Shown here in pieces: positions 38,325 to 48,155 of a stretch of 64,000 nt of DNA. A program made the position numbers and the translations under genes. The stretch comes from Rheinheimera sediminis (lineage in GTDB: Bacteria > Pseudomonadota > Gammaproteobacteria > Enterobacterales > Alteromonadaceae), in contig NZ_RZUF01000001.1 of NCBI RefSeq assembly GCF_004005375.1, forward strand, positions 181,700-245,699, read 5' to 3'. The notes under the pieces are model-generated. The model worked only from the letters and a program-made list of their open reading frames with translations, was not told where the DNA came from and did not search any database. Every line of letters begins with the position of its first letter. Position 1 is the first letter of the stretch.

Positions 38325-39306
38325 TAGTTACTTTTTCCAGTACAGCGCTGGTTTGCTTCAAACCCGCCACAGTAGCGCCCCCTATCACATAAATAGCATC
38401 ATCCAGAGTCACAGCTCCTAAACCATGACGGGGAACCGGCATTTCACCTTGCTGTTGCCAACTGTTGTCTGCTGGTGAATAAGACCAGACTTTACTGAAC
38501 ACGCCACCTCCCTGCTGAAAAAACTCACCGCCAAACAGCCAAATCTGTTGATCCAGCGCAGCAGCAGCTAACCCAGCCTGTGCCATAGGCATAGTTTTTT
38601 GCAAAGCCCATTGCTGGCTCTTGGCATCAAAACTGTGCACCTGATCGGTATTACCGCCTTGCACCTGTCGCCCGCCAAAAAGATAGCCAACTCCATGCAA
38701 CTGAAGGCCAGCGGCACTATTTTTTACTTCTGGCAAAGCAGCGGCCACTGCAGTAGTGAAGCTTTTCAAATCAAAGACCCAGTGTATGGCTACATCGGCC
38801 TGATCCTGCCACTGTGCATTGGCTGCAGCCGCAGGAGAGCGGCCGGACACTAAATGCACTTTGTCCTCCCAGACCCAACTGACAGTCTCACTTAAAGGGG
38901 CAGGTAATGTCGCCACTTTTAGCCATACTTGTTGCTGTAGATCTAAACGCAAAACATCCGCACTGGCACTCCAGTGGCCGCCATTGGCTGAGACAAAACC
39001 ACCAAACAAATACAACTGGCCGCCGGCAGCCACCAACTGACCATGGTGACGGCCTTCAGGCAAACTAGGACCAAAACGCCATTGATCAGTGGTTGGGTTA
39101 TAGATCTGCACCTTTGCGGTCATCTGACCTTGTTGCTTTGGCAACTCTGAACTTAAACCACCAGCTACATAAATTTCGCCTTGGAATACTGCAGGGTAAA
39201 TCTCCTGTACTGGCAACAATAAGTCGGTTTTTCTTTGCCAATCCAGACTTGCTGCCAACAATGGAAAACTTAAGCAGCACAGCACTGGCAGAACAAACTT
39301 GATCAT
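38308..39306 (-). CDS. Secreted kelch-repeat protein, second copy
   Basis: Exported beta-propeller of 332 aa. The signal peptide is MIKFVLPVLCCLSFPLLAA, and kelch motifs recur (IYVAGGLS, LYLFGGFV, YLFGGRQV, IWLFGGEF, IYVIGGAT), about six blades. The start at 39306 has GGAG 6 nt upstream; the longer frame reaching 39435 runs through the upstream terminator and is rejected. It is of the same class as the protein at 32597-33694 and may be a NanM-like mutarotase. The last four residues (LNPG) and the stop are encoded by MITE copy C. Confidence 0.8.
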   Translation of the reverse strand: MIKFVLPVLCCLSFPLLAASLDWQRKTDLLLPVQEIYPAVFQGEIYVAGGLSSELPKQQGQMTAKVQIYNPTTDQWRFGPSLPEGRHHGQLVAAGGQLYLFGGFVSANGGHWSASADVLRLDLQQQVWLKVATLPAPLSETVSWVWEDKVHLVSGRSPAAAANAQWQDQADVAIHWVFDLKSFTTAVAAALPEVKNSAAGLQLHGVGYLFGGRQVQGGNTDQVHSFDAKSQQWALQKTMPMAQAGLAAAALDQQIWLFGGEFFQQGGGVFSKVWSYSPADNSWQQQGEMPVPRHGLGAVTLDDAIYVIGGATVAGLKQTSAVLEKVTSLNPG

Positions 39307-39325
39307 TTTACTCTCCAAAGAAAAC

Positions 39326-39359
39326 AAAAAGGCCAGAAGACGCTGCTTCTGGCCTTTTT
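39326..39359 (-). terminator. Intrinsic terminator after the peptide transporter
   Basis: 14-bp arms AAAAAGGCCAGAAG and complement with a 6-nt loop; U run in the minus-strand direction. It lies 15 bp past the transporter stop and 20 bp upstream of the kelch gene start. Confidence 0.88.
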
Positions 39360-39374
39360 CAACCCGATTAAAAA

Positions 39375-40793
39375 TTAGCTTTGCATACGCTCTGCGCCAT
39401 GCATCCAGCGTACTAAAGTACCGGATAACATCCACAGTAAGGCGGCAAAAAACACCAGAGCAAAGGCAATACCGCCAAACACCACCAATAAACCGGCATG
39501 AGCAGCTTGTATACCAAAAGAAGCGGCAAATTCAACCACTGCGCTGTTTTCACCCGCTGTGTCTGAGTAAGCCCCGACAAAACCGGCCAGGTAATGCGCA
39601 ACAGCAGGCATCAGGAACCAGACCCCCATAATCAGTGAAGCTAATTTCACAGGTGCCAACTTAGTCATTAACGACAAGCCCACCGGAGAGATACAAAGCT
39701 CACCCAAGGTATGGAATAAAAAGGCTAAAGTTAACCACATCATGCTGGACTTAGCTGAAGGGTTCACCTGCATCTCAAATACACCGACGATCAGGAAAAT
39801 AAAGCCGATAGAGGTCAGCAACATACCAAACAAAATTTTAACAGGTGCATCGGGCTGTTTGTTCATCGCATTTAGTTTCACCCATAACCAGGCAAAAAGT
39901 GGTGCAAACATCAGAATAAACAGCGGGTTTAATGACTGAAACCAGCCCGCTGGCACTTCAAAAGCACCCACCATACGGTCGGTATGTTCCGCAGCAAACA
40001 GGCTCATTAAACCACCAGCTTGCTCAAAGGCCAGCCAGAACATAGTGACAAACACAAACAGGAATAACACCACACGTAAACGATCAAATTCTACTTTGGT
40101 TAAAGGCGTTGGCGTACCCGAAGCGTTACGGGATGAAATACGACCTGGCACTTTACCTAAGTCACCTAAGTACTTTTGTGCAAACAGCAACTGGATAACT
40201 ACAGATAAAGTCATACCAATACCAGCGGCTAAATAACCGTAACGCCAACCGTAGGCATCACTTTCACCTAAAGAAGAGGTGACTAAGGGCGCAATAAAAG
40301 CACCTAAGTTAATACCCATATAGAAAATGGTGAAACCGCCGTCACGACGGGCATCGCCCTGTGGATACAAGTCACCCACTATGGCAGAGATATTTGGTTT
40401 AAATAAACCGTTACCGGCAATAATAAAGCCTAAACCAACGTAAAACAGCGACATGCTGTGTGGTGTGGCAGCAAACAAAGTGTATTGGCCAATGGCCATC
40501 AAAGCGCCACCCAAAATAATGGATTTCCTCTGGCCAAGCAGGTTGTCAGCGATCAAACCACCAAATAAGGTTGCGGCATAGACCAGACCTGTATAGTAGC
40601 CATATAACAATAAGGCATCGCCATTACTCAAGCCAAAACCCGGGTTAGTCGATTCTGTAGCGGCAACTAAAGTCAAAATAAGTAAAGCGCGCATCCCGTA
40701 ATAGGAAAAACGCTCCCACATTTCTGTGGAAAAAAGCAGGAAGAGTCCTTTCGGATGACCGAATAAAGTCCCCGAAGCTGGCGGTTGATTCAT
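39375..40793 (-). CDS. POT-family proton:oligopeptide symporter
   Basis: Inner-membrane di/tripeptide transporter of the POT (PTR2) family within the MFS, 472 aa with about 14 membrane segments. The proton-coupling motif is EMWERFSYYGMRALL near residues 25-40, and FYMGINLGAFIAP and GELCISPVGLSL are family signatures. It resembles E. coli DtpA/DtpB, though I cannot say which. It is monocistronic, with a terminator downstream. Confidence 0.92.
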   Translation of the reverse strand: MNQPPASGTLFGHPKGLFLLFSTEMWERFSYYGMRALLILTLVAATESTNPGFGLSNGDALLLYGYYTGLVYAATLFGGLIADNLLGQRKSIILGGALMAIGQYTLFAATPHSMSLFYVGLGFIIAGNGLFKPNISAIVGDLYPQGDARRDGGFTIFYMGINLGAFIAPLVTSSLGESDAYGWRYGYLAAGIGMTLSVVIQLLFAQKYLGDLGKVPGRISSRNASGTPTPLTKVEFDRLRVVLFLFVFVTMFWLAFEQAGGLMSLFAAEHTDRMVGAFEVPAGWFQSLNPLFILMFAPLFAWLWVKLNAMNKQPDAPVKILFGMLLTSIGFIFLIVGVFEMQVNPSAKSSMMWLTLAFLFHTLGELCISPVGLSLMTKLAPVKLASLIMGVWFLMPAVAHYLAGFVGAYSDTAGENSAVVEFAASFGIQAAHAGLLVVFGGIAFALVFFAALLWMLSGTLVRWMHGAERMQS

Positions 40794-40958
40794 AACGTGA
40801 TCCTAGATTGTGGGTTTATTTTAATAATGTTGAAGGTAACAGACTGCCCGATACAGACCGCAAAGTGCAGAGCTAAACAGCGGACAGACTTTTTAAAGCT
40901 GCCGTGTTATAGCGTATTGCAGATCAAATGAAAAGAGGCAACAAGACAGAAGGAGGGC

Positions 40959-40985
40959 GCAAAAGGTCGGGATCAGACCTTTTGC
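40959..40985 (-). terminator. Terminator of the ccm operon
   Basis: 10-bp arms GCAAAAGGTC/GACCTTTTGC with a 7-nt loop, 50 bp past the ccmI stop. It lies in the 242-bp gap that also holds the peptide transporter promoter. Confidence 0.65.
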
Positions 40986-41035
40986 TTATTTAAACCTCAA
41001 TTTTTATCCAGTTTTATGGCAAATTTCAGTGCGGG

Positions 41036-42244
41036 TTAAGGCTGCAAATTCAGGCTCAGACTCAGTTCTTCACCCTCTAATGTCAGGACCCCGGACTGCA
41101 CTTGTGGACCATCTTCATCATTCAGTACCTGGCCCGACAAAGACAAACGAGCAGTGATTTGAATACGATCGGCATTGGCTAAAGTCCAGCCTGGTTGCAT
41201 GGCCTGAGCTTCGGTCAACTGAACAGTCTGAACACCACTAAAAACCGCCAATTTTTGCACAGCCAAAGGTAAAGACGGCCCATCCACAGCTTTTGCAAAT
41301 ACAAACAAAGTACCGGTGTTGTATTTCTCAGCAAGTTCAGGGCTGATGTTTAATTCGATACTGACCCGACGCCCTGATACCTGCTCAGTGCTGTTTTGCT
41401 TCGCAGCAGGTGCCAGACCCAGTTTTTGCCTTACCATCTCATGACGCGGATCCGTCACCTCAAGTTTCGGCAATAACAACTGCCATGCTTGTTGAGCCTG
41501 ATCTTGATCGCCCCGCTCTTCCGCCACCATCGCCAGCATGGAAAGCGCGTCTGTGTTATCCGGATCCTGCTGCAATACAGCAGATAAACTACGAGCTGCT
41601 TTTGCCAGATGTTCATCGCTGCCAGCAACCAACAAAGCCTGACTGTAACTAATCAACACATTAATGCGATTGGGAGTTAAAGCCAGTGCCTTTTCAAACG
41701 CTTCTATCGCATCATCCAGCATACCTTTGGATAACCAAATGCGGCCAATCACAAACCAGGCTACAGCGTCATCGCCTTCTTTGCTAATTTTGGTACGCAG
41801 CGCCAAAGCAAACAGACTGATTTCTTCATCTGTTAATGGCTCGCCTTTGTTCAGCAGCGCCCGTTCACCGTACTCGGGCAACTTTTGCTGCGCAGTTTGC
41901 CAGTTTTGCAGCGCACTAAAATGACCGGTTAAACTATACAGCCAGACTGTACCCAGCAATATCAACACTGTAGTGCCAAGCACCCAGCCGATTGCAGAAC
42001 CAGAAACCCGCTGGTGATTTTGTTGCTGCTGCAGGTATTGGTTTTTTAATTCAGCTGCAGCCTGAACGAAGTCCTGCTCTGCTAATTCACCCTGATCACG
42101 GGCCTGGGACAGCAACTGAAGTTTCTCTTCAAACTGCAGTACCGGGCTTAACTGCACAGCTGCATCTTTGCGGCGAAAAAACAGCAGCAACACAAGAATA
42201 AGCGCCAGCATTATCGCGCCAGCAAAACTTAACGACATCAGCAT
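41036..42244 (-). CDS. ccmI: Cytochrome c maturation chaperone CcmI
   Basis: Membrane protein that holds apocytochrome c for haem ligation. The 402-aa product has two N-terminal membrane helices (about residues 3-24 and 88-108), joined by a charged cytoplasmic loop with LQLLSQARDQGELAEQDF, and a periplasmic TPR region (about 150-270: AWFVIGRIWLSKGMLDDAIEAFEKAL) followed by a beta-rich C-terminal domain. The ATG overlaps the ccmH stop by ATGA. It is the last gene of the operon. Confidence 0.9.
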   Translation of the reverse strand: MLMSLSFAGAIMLALILVLLLFFRRKDAAVQLSPVLQFEEKLQLLSQARDQGELAEQDFVQAAAELKNQYLQQQQNHQRVSGSAIGWVLGTTVLILLGTVWLYSLTGHFSALQNWQTAQQKLPEYGERALLNKGEPLTDEEISLFALALRTKISKEGDDAVAWFVIGRIWLSKGMLDDAIEAFEKALALTPNRINVLISYSQALLVAGSDEHLAKAARSLSAVLQQDPDNTDALSMLAMVAEERGDQDQAQQAWQLLLPKLEVTDPRHEMVRQKLGLAPAAKQNSTEQVSGRRVSIELNISPELAEKYNTGTLFVFAKAVDGPSLPLAVQKLAVFSGVQTVQLTEAQAMQPGWTLANADRIQITARLSLSGQVLNDEDGPQVQSGVLTLEGEELSLSLNLQP

Positions 42245-42711
42245 CAGCTTTTCCTCCTGTACTGCTCAATCAGTTGGTCTAATTGCCGTTCTAACTGTTT
42301 CGGCTGCGCACTGTCTTCCTGCTCTGGTGCAGAGGTTGCAGTTCTGCGACGCACCAGTAATACCAGAACTAAGCCAACAACCATCAACGCAGGTAACAAC
42401 CATAAAATCAGCGTAAATTTATTCAGCGGTGGCTGGTAATGCACAAAATCGCCATAGCGGCTTTTCATATATGCCAGCACCTGCTCTTTGTCTTGCCCCT
42501 GCTGCACCAGCTCCAGCGTTTTATTGCGCATATCCACAGCCACTACAGCGTTGGAATCAGCAATATTCTGGTTTTGACATTTAGGGCAACGCAACTCTTG
42601 CGTCAGCTGCTTAAACAAAGCTTGCTGCTCCGGGCTTTGAAACTCTATCAACGCTTGTGAGGCTTGGGCTGTTGCTGCAAACAACAGCAGGCTTAGAAAA
42701 AATGCTTTCAT
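42244..42711 (-). CDS. ccmH: Cytochrome c maturation thiol-reductase subunit CcmH
   Basis: Periplasm-facing oxidoreductase that reduces apocytochrome CXXCH cysteines. 155 aa with a signal peptide (TAQA-SQ), the active motif ELRCPKCQNQ with Cys42 and Cys45, the conserved SRYGDFVHYQPP, and a C-terminal membrane helix. The CcmI part is a separate gene here, unlike the fused E. coli CcmH. Confidence 0.94.
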   Translation of the reverse strand: MKAFFLSLLLFAATAQASQALIEFQSPEQQALFKQLTQELRCPKCQNQNIADSNAVVAVDMRNKTLELVQQGQDKEQVLAYMKSRYGDFVHYQPPLNKFTLILWLLPALMVVGLVLVLLVRRRTATSAPEQEDSAQPKQLERQLDQLIEQYRRKS

Positions 42712-42714
42712 GCC

Positions 42715-43284
42715 CTACTCCTCCAAACTTTGATAAGCAGCGGCCAGCTTCTGTTGCCAGACTTGCGGGTTAATATCACCTACATGGTGGTAACGAATAA
42801 TACCTTTGGCGTCGATCAAAAAGGTTTCAGGCGCACCTGTGACCCCTAAATCAAAAATCAGCGTGCGGTCTTTATCCAGAATATTCCACTGGTAGGGATC
42901 GCCTTGTTGTTGCAGCTTCAGCGCCACTTCCTGTTGCAGTTCAGCCAGGTTAAATACCTCGCCAAAAGCCGCATCACTGGGTTGTTGATAGTACAAGCCG
43001 ATGATCATCACGCCCTGCTCACGCAGTTCGGTCAGATAAGCCAGCTCTGCATTACAGGTCACACACCAGGTGCCCCAGACATTCAGCAAATAAGGCTTAC
43101 CTTGGAGTTTCTGTTCAGTCCATATAGTGTCTGGCCGCTGCAGATCCGGCAAAGCAAAGGCTGGCAATGCTTTGTTCAATACCGAGGACTCACGTTCCAT
43201 AGGGTCAGAAAACAAGCCACTAAACAAAAATACCGACAAGCCAAGAAAGAGTGCAAATGGGATAAAAAATGCAAGTTTACGCAT
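42715..43284 (-). CDS. ccmG: Thiol:disulfide interchange protein CcmG/DsbE
   Basis: Membrane-anchored thioredoxin-like protein that keeps apocytochrome thiols reduced. 189 aa with an N-terminal helix (residues 5-24) and the active site WGTWCVTCNAEL, Cys74 and Cys77. The residue between the cysteines is Val where most CcmG proteins have Pro (WCPTC). GVTGAPETFLIDAKG holds the cis-Pro region. The start at 43284 gives the standard N-terminus and overlaps the ccmF stop by 8 bp; the longer frame is rejected. Confidence 0.92.
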   Translation of the reverse strand: MRKLAFFIPFALFLGLSVFLFSGLFSDPMERESSVLNKALPAFALPDLQRPDTIWTEQKLQGKPYLLNVWGTWCVTCNAELAYLTELREQGVMIIGLYYQQPSDAAFGEVFNLAELQQEVALKLQQQGDPYQWNILDKDRTLIFDLGVTGAPETFLIDAKGIIRYHHVGDINPQVWQQKLAAAYQSLEE

Positions 43285-45256
43285 CAGCGGCGCCCTTTTG
43301 TTCTGTGGCATCTTTTTGTTCAACCACGCGACGGCGATAGCGCTTATCGCAAAGCGCAATTAAACCACCTAACGACATCAGTAAACCGCCTAACCAAATC
43401 CAGCGCACGAAAGGCTTTACATACAAACTTAAAGCCCAGCTGTCTTCAGACAGTGACTCGCCTAAAGCCACATACAAATCACGGCTTAAACGGGCATGCA
43501 CTGCAGCTTCGGTCATAACGCTGCGCTGCACCTTATAAAAACGTTTTTCCGCATGTAAATGGGTAACGTAGTCGCCCTGGTAACTGACATCCAGCTCAGC
43601 AGCTTCACCGTTGTAGTTCGGACCTTTTAAGTCATAAACTTCCACCAGCTTAAACTGATAACCGGCCAACTCGACCTGATCGCCAGCTTTCATTCGGACC
43701 TGAGTTTCCACACTGTAGGTTTTGGTCATAGCAACCCCAACCACCAGCACAGCAAAACCTATATGAGCTAACGTCATACCGAAATGACTGGCATTGAGTT
43801 TAGTTAAGCCTTGTTTCACAGAACCAAACTGCTGTAAACGCTGCAGCAACTCGAAAATAGCAGATGAACCAACCCAGGCTCCCAACAACAAACCTAGCAG
43901 AGCCAAATTGGCCTGAATACTCTGAGTGGCAGCCATAGTTCCCAAAGCTAGAATTAAAGTCGCGATAGCCACTAAACTCATAGGCTTTAACAGAGGTTGT
44001 ACTTGCTGCTGTTTCCAGCGCACCCAAGGCCCTAAACCTAACAATAAGGAAAATGGGATCACCAGATAGTAAAACAACTGGTTAAAAAATGGCTCACCTA
44101 TCGAAATAGAGCCTAAGCCCAACTCTTTATGCACCAGTGGGAATAAAGTACCCAACAACACCACCAAAGTAGCGGTTAACAGGAAAATGTTATTGCCCCA
44201 CAGCAACACTTCGCGGGAAAACAGTTCATAACGGGCCTGACTGCGCACTGAGTTCATCCGAATGGCATAGAGCAGCAAAGAGCCTCCAATCACCACCAGT
44301 AAAAACGCCAGTAAGTACAAGCCGCGGTCCGGATCAGCTGCAAAAGAGTGCACTGAAACTAAAACCCCCGACCGCACTAAAAAGGCACCTAACAAACTCA
44401 AGGAAAATGCGCCTATGGCCAACAGCACTGTCCAGGATTTAAAGGTGCCACGTTTTTCTGTCACAGCCAAAGAGTGGATAAGCGCAGTCCCCACCAGCCA
44501 TGGCATAAAAGAAGCGTTTTCAACCGGGTCCCAGAACCACCAGCCGCCCCAGCCCAGTTCAGCATAAGCCCACCAGCTGCCGAGCATAATGCCCAGAGTA
44601 AGGAACATCCAGGCCGCTAAAGTCCAGGGTCTGGCCCAACGAGCCCAGGTACTGTCAAACTTACCGCCCATCAGCGCTGCTATGGCAAAAGCAAAAGAAA
44701 CCGCAAAACCTACATAGCCCATGTACAGCATGGGTGGGTGAATAATCATGCCAAAATCCTGCAACAATGGATTTAAATCACGACCATCCACAGGGTAATA
44801 CGGCAAACTGAGCATAAAAGGGTTGGACATGAAAAGCACGAAGGCATAAAAACCGACCGCTATTAAGCCCATGACGCCTAAAATCCGCCCCTGAAACTGC
44901 AAAGGTAAACTGCGGGAAAATAAAGCTACTGCAGCTGTCCAGCCAGCGAGCACCAGCAACCACATTAACATCGAGCCTTCATGCCCGCCCCAGACCGCCG
45001 TTAAGCGATAATACCAGGGCAGTAAAGAATTCGAGTTGCTGGCCACATAGACCACACTGAAGTCATTGCTCCAGAAAGCATAAGACAAAGCCCAGAATGA
45101 AAAAGCGGTTAGAAAAAACAGGGCATAAGCCAGAGGATTCCCCAGATCTAATGCCGTTTGATTGCCTTTAAAGCTGCCATACAAAGGCACCACAGCTAAG
45201 GCCAGAGAAACACAAAACGCAAACGTCAGCGCCAGTTGACCGTATTCTGCAATCAT
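43277..45256 (-). CDS. ccmF: Haem lyase subunit CcmF
   Basis: Large membrane protein that attaches haem from holo-CcmE to apocytochrome c. 659 aa with about 15 membrane segments. The haem-handling WWD motif is [25 protein letters not shown] near residues 230-255, and conserved His residues occur around it ([21 protein letters not shown]). The ATG overlaps the ccmE stop by 4 bp. Confidence 0.96.
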   Translation of the reverse strand: MIAEYGQLALTFAFCVSLALAVVPLYGSFKGNQTALDLGNPLAYALFFLTAFSFWALSYAFWSNDFSVVYVASNSNSLLPWYYRLTAVWGGHEGSMLMWLLVLAGWTAAVALFSRSLPLQFQGRILGVMGLIAVGFYAFVLFMSNPFMLSLPYYPVDGRDLNPLLQDFGMIIHPPMLYMGYVGFAVSFAFAIAALMGGKFDSTWARWARPWTLAAWMFLTLGIMLGSWWAYAELGWGGWWFWDPVENASFMPWLVGTALIHSLAVTEKRGTFKSWTVLLAIGAFSLSLLGAFLVRSGVLVSVHSFAADPDRGLYLLAFLLVVIGGSLLLYAIRMNSVRSQARYELFSREVLLWGNNIFLLTATLVVLLGTLFPLVHKELGLGSISIGEPFFNQLFYYLVIPFSLLLGLGPWVRWKQQQVQPLLKPMSLVAIATLILALGTMAATQSIQANLALLGLLLGAWVGSSAIFELLQRLQQFGSVKQGLTKLNASHFGMTLAHIGFAVLVVGVAMTKTYSVETQVRMKAGDQVELAGYQFKLVEVYDLKGPNYNGEAAELDVSYQGDYVTHLHAEKRFYKVQRSVMTEAAVHARLSRDLYVALGESLSEDSWALSLYVKPFVRWIWLGGLLMSLGGLIALCDKRYRRRVVEQKDATEQKGAADA

Positions 45257-45747
45257 GGCTGCTGACCTTTATCAGATTCTTTATACAACTGTGATGGAGG
45301 TACATGCTTAATGCCCTTCATCGCTTCAGCCACTTCCGGTGGCATATACTCTTCATCATGTTTGGCTAACACCTCTGAGGCCAGTATGGTGGTTGCATCC
45401 ACCAACACACCTTGAGCTACTATGCCCTGCCCCTCACGGAATAAATCCGGCAGTATGCCCTCGTATTCCACTGTCACTATAGGACCTGTGTCGACTAAAT
45501 CGAAGCTGACTTTCAGTGACTCCGGCGCGCGGCGCACCGAGCCTTTCACCACCATGCCTCCTATACGCAGGCGTTGGCCCACTTCAGGTTTTACTTTGTC
45601 TTTGCCTATACCTTCAATCAATTGGCTTGGGGTGTAAAATAAATCAATATTCTGCTGCAATGCATACAGCATGGCGCCTATGGCACCTCCTAACAACAAC
45701 ACAAAGGCTGTTACAGCCACTAAGCGTTTCTGACGTCTCGGATTCAT
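45253..45747 (-). CDS. ccmE: Haem chaperone CcmE
   Basis: Periplasmic haem carrier anchored by an N-terminal helix (residues 10-30). The haem-binding His130 lies in [13 protein letters not shown], with Tyr134 as the axial ligand, the same numbering as in E. coli CcmE. 164 aa. The frame begins one base past the ccmD stop. Confidence 0.95.
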   Translation of the reverse strand: MNPRRQKRLVAVTAFVLLLGGAIGAMLYALQQNIDLFYTPSQLIEGIGKDKVKPEVGQRLRIGGMVVKGSVRRAPESLKVSFDLVDTGPIVTVEYEGILPDLFREGQGIVAQGVLVDATTILASEVLAKHDEEYMPPEVAEAMKGIKHVPPSQLYKESDKGQQP

Positions 45748-45948
45748 CTACTTCTCTCTCTCCTGATGTTGCCGCACCCGTTGCTCCCGCGCTGCTTTGG
45801 CGCGGATTTGTTGTTGTATAGAGTGATGTTGCCGCTTGCTGTACCACCACAGACCAAGCAACAAAGCATAAGTTGTACCGAAAGATAGCCAGACAAACAG
45901 TGCATAACCGCCCATCTGCCAAAAGTCTGCCCAGGATGTAAAAGCCAT
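45748..45948 (-). CDS. ccmD: CcmD small membrane subunit
   Basis: 66-aa single-helix protein that stabilises CcmC-CcmE and releases holo-CcmE. One hydrophobic helix (about residues 12-33) is followed by a basic tail rich in Arg, Gln and His. It is recognised mainly by its place between ccmC and ccmE; its start overlaps the ccmC stop. Confidence 0.88.
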   Translation of the reverse strand: MAFTSWADFWQMGGYALFVWLSFGTTYALLLGLWWYSKRQHHSIQQQIRAKAAREQRVRQHQEREK

Positions 45949-46724
45949 TAGTTTTGCTCCTTCTGACTGGAGTCACCCTTGGCATCAACCAGCTGTCGTA
46001 CCCAGGGTCTGTGCTGTTCAAAGATTAAAATTTGACTGCGTAATCGTAAACAAGTGAGAGCCGCCAGCAGCAAGGCAAAACCTAACAAGCTGATCAACAG
46101 TGGCCATAACATAGAAGGGTCAATCGAAGGTTTGGCAAACTTGGTAATAGTGGCGCCCTGATGCAGCGTATTCCACCACTCCACCGAGAAGTGGATAATA
46201 GGTAAGTTCACCACCCCCACTATGGCCAGCAAAGACGCTACTTTAATACCACGGGCAGCCTCGGAAAAAGCACCAGCTAATGCAATGACACCTAAATACA
46301 AGAACAACAAGACTAATTCCGATGTTAAACGCGCATCCCATACCCACCAGGTACCCCACATAGGTTTACCCCAGGCAGCACCAGTGATTAAAGCGATAGC
46401 GGTATAGACAGCACCTATAGGAGCTATGGCCAGCACAGCCCACTGCGCCACACGGATTTGCCAGACTAAACCAATAAAAGCTGCAATAGCCATACTACTG
46501 TAGGCACCCATAGACCAAATCGCTGAGGGCACATGAATGTAAATAATCCGATAACTGTCACCTTGCTGATAATCGGCAGGGCTAAAAGCAAGGCCCCAGA
46601 TATTGCCCAGCAGCAGGGTAAACAGAGCCAGTCCCATCAAATAAGGCAATAAGCGGCCACACAAATGGTACAAAGTTTCAGGTTTGGCATAAGGATCTAA
46701 CCAACGGAACATACTACCCCACAT
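45948..46724 (-). CDS. ccmC: Haem transporter subunit CcmC
   Basis: Six-helix membrane protein that loads haem onto CcmE. 258 aa with the WWD motif WGKPMWGTWWVWDARLTS near residues 115-132 and flanking conserved His residues (YIHVPSAIWS, PIIHFSVEWWNTLHQG). The start overlaps the ccmB stop by 11 bp. Confidence 0.95.
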   Translation of the reverse strand: MWGSMFRWLDPYAKPETLYHLCGRLLPYLMGLALFTLLLGNIWGLAFSPADYQQGDSYRIIYIHVPSAIWSMGAYSSMAIAAFIGLVWQIRVAQWAVLAIAPIGAVYTAIALITGAAWGKPMWGTWWVWDARLTSELVLLFLYLGVIALAGAFSEAARGIKVASLLAIVGVVNLPIIHFSVEWWNTLHQGATITKFAKPSIDPSMLWPLLISLLGFALLLAALTCLRLRSQILIFEQHRPWVRQLVDAKGDSSQKEQN

Positions 46725-47379
46725 TCATTCGAAGTGCCTGACGCACGGCCAGAGGCACCAGCGCTAAGGCAAATAATAAAAAGGCCAGCAGCACAGCCAG
46801 TTGCCCGGTGTAAGGCAAAGCTGTAGCTGCGGCTTCCATAGCACCACTGGCAAAAATCAGCAGTGGAATATACAAAGGTAAAATAATCAGTGCCTGCAAT
46901 ATACCGCCTTTGTCAGCCGCCATAGTGAGCGCAGCGCCCAACACACTGAGCAAGCTTAATACGGGCGTACCCAGCACTAAGGTCACTACTAATACCTGCC
47001 AACTGTCAAAATTTAACCCCAGCAACACAGCGATTAAAGGCGATACCAGAATAAGCGGCACACCAGTGGATAGCCAGTGGCAACAAATTTTTGCCGTGAC
47101 GTAACTGAATAAGCCCTCTCTGCCAGCTACTAATTGCTCTATCACCCCATAACGGTAATCATCTTTAAATAAGCGTTCAGCAGATAGCAACACACTTAAC
47201 AGCGCTGCAATCCAGACTAAACCTGGCGCTATTTGTTTCAGCATGCCGGGTTCAGGCCCAATGCCCAGCGGAAACAAGCTCAGCACCAACAAAAAGAATA
47301 CCAGCGGATTCAACCAATCTGCCTTTTGCCGACCGAGCAATTGTAATTCGCGTTTAATTAAAGAGCGCCACATCACCAT
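46714..47379 (-). CDS. ccmB: Cytochrome c maturation ABC membrane subunit CcmB
   Basis: Six-helix integral membrane partner of CcmA, 221 aa. LIKRELQLLGRQKADWLNPLVFFLLV opens the family pattern, and GTPVLSLLSVLGAALT and PLYIPLLIFASGA follow. The ATG at 47379 lies inside the ccmA end, with GGAG 5 nt upstream; a second ATG at 47373 is worse spaced. The frame upstream is only a shadow of ccmA. Confidence 0.92.
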   Translation of the reverse strand: MVMWRSLIKRELQLLGRQKADWLNPLVFFLLVLSLFPLGIGPEPGMLKQIAPGLVWIAALLSVLLSAERLFKDDYRYGVIEQLVAGREGLFSYVTAKICCHWLSTGVPLILVSPLIAVLLGLNFDSWQVLVVTLVLGTPVLSLLSVLGAALTMAADKGGILQALIILPLYIPLLIFASGAMEAAATALPYTGQLAVLLAFLLFALALVPLAVRQALRMNVG

Positions 47380-47999
47380 CTGTACTCCAGTTCTAACGCC
47401 TGAAGCTCTGGGTAAGAAGCAGACAACGCCTGATGACTGGTCAAAACAATGACGCCACCTGAGGCCAGATGCTGTAAAAAATGCTGTTCCAGTTTGGCAA
47501 TCAACTGCTGATCCAAGGAAGTAAAAGGTTCGTCCAAAATCCAAAGGGGTTTAGTTGTGAACCACAATCGAGCCAGAGAGACACGGCGCTGCTGTCCGGC
47601 AGACAGCATAAAACAGGGAATATCTTCCAAACCAGCCAAACCCAAAGAGCCCAACAGTTGATAAGGATCTGCAGGCTGCTGCGCGGTTAAAGCAGACCAA
47701 AAGGCTAAATTTTGCAAGGCGGTCAGTTGAGGATGAATGCCACTTTGGTGGCCGATAAACAGCAGTTGCTCCGCAAAATGCTCTGCAACTGCACTCAGAG
47801 GTTTACCATGGAATAAAATCTGACCGTCTTCAGGCGAGCTTAAACCCGCCAGCAGTCGCAACAGCGAACTTTTACCGGCTCCATTTTTTCCCTGAATATA
47901 AAGTACTTGCCCTGCACTTAACTGAAAATTTAAGTTTTCAAATAACACTCTGTCCTGGCGGACACAGCTTAGTGCTTCGGCGGCCAAAATTATCGACAA
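47373..47999 (-). CDS. ccmA: Cytochrome c maturation ABC ATPase CcmA
   Basis: ATPase that drives release of holo-CcmE from CcmC. Walker A is GKNGAGKS at 37-44, the signature LSAGQQRR and Walker B LWILDEP follow. No suitable ATG exists. A TTG at 47999 with GGGAG 7 nt upstream gives MSIILAAEALSC and 208 aa, the family length, and is preferred over the ATG at 48029. It is the first gene of the ccm operon (minus strand), which runs ccmA-B-C-D-E-F-G-H-I without real gaps. Confidence 0.94.
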   Translation of the reverse strand: MSIILAAEALSCVRQDRVLFENLNFQLSAGQVLYIQGKNGAGKSSLLRLLAGLSSPEDGQILFHGKPLSAVAEHFAEQLLFIGHQSGIHPQLTALQNLAFWSALTAQQPADPYQLLGSLGLAGLEDIPCFMLSAGQQRRVSLARLWFTTKPLWILDEPFTSLDQQLIAKLEQHFLQHLASGGVIVLTSHQALSASYPELQALELEYRW

Positions 48000-48155
48000 A
48001 GGGCAAACTCCCAAAAAAAGTCGCGGCATCTTAGCATATTGGCAATAGAATACGAATGCGCTATAACCTTGAAACACTGGGCTTTGTAGAAATTAATGTT
48101 TCAGATCAAAGCCTGTAAGCCGATAGAAGTCTGACGAAATGCCCGATGACTGCCA

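Noticed and set aside
38308..39435. Longer kelch start at 39435
   Set aside because: The extension runs through a strong terminator; the ATG at 39306 has a ribosome site and a signal peptide.
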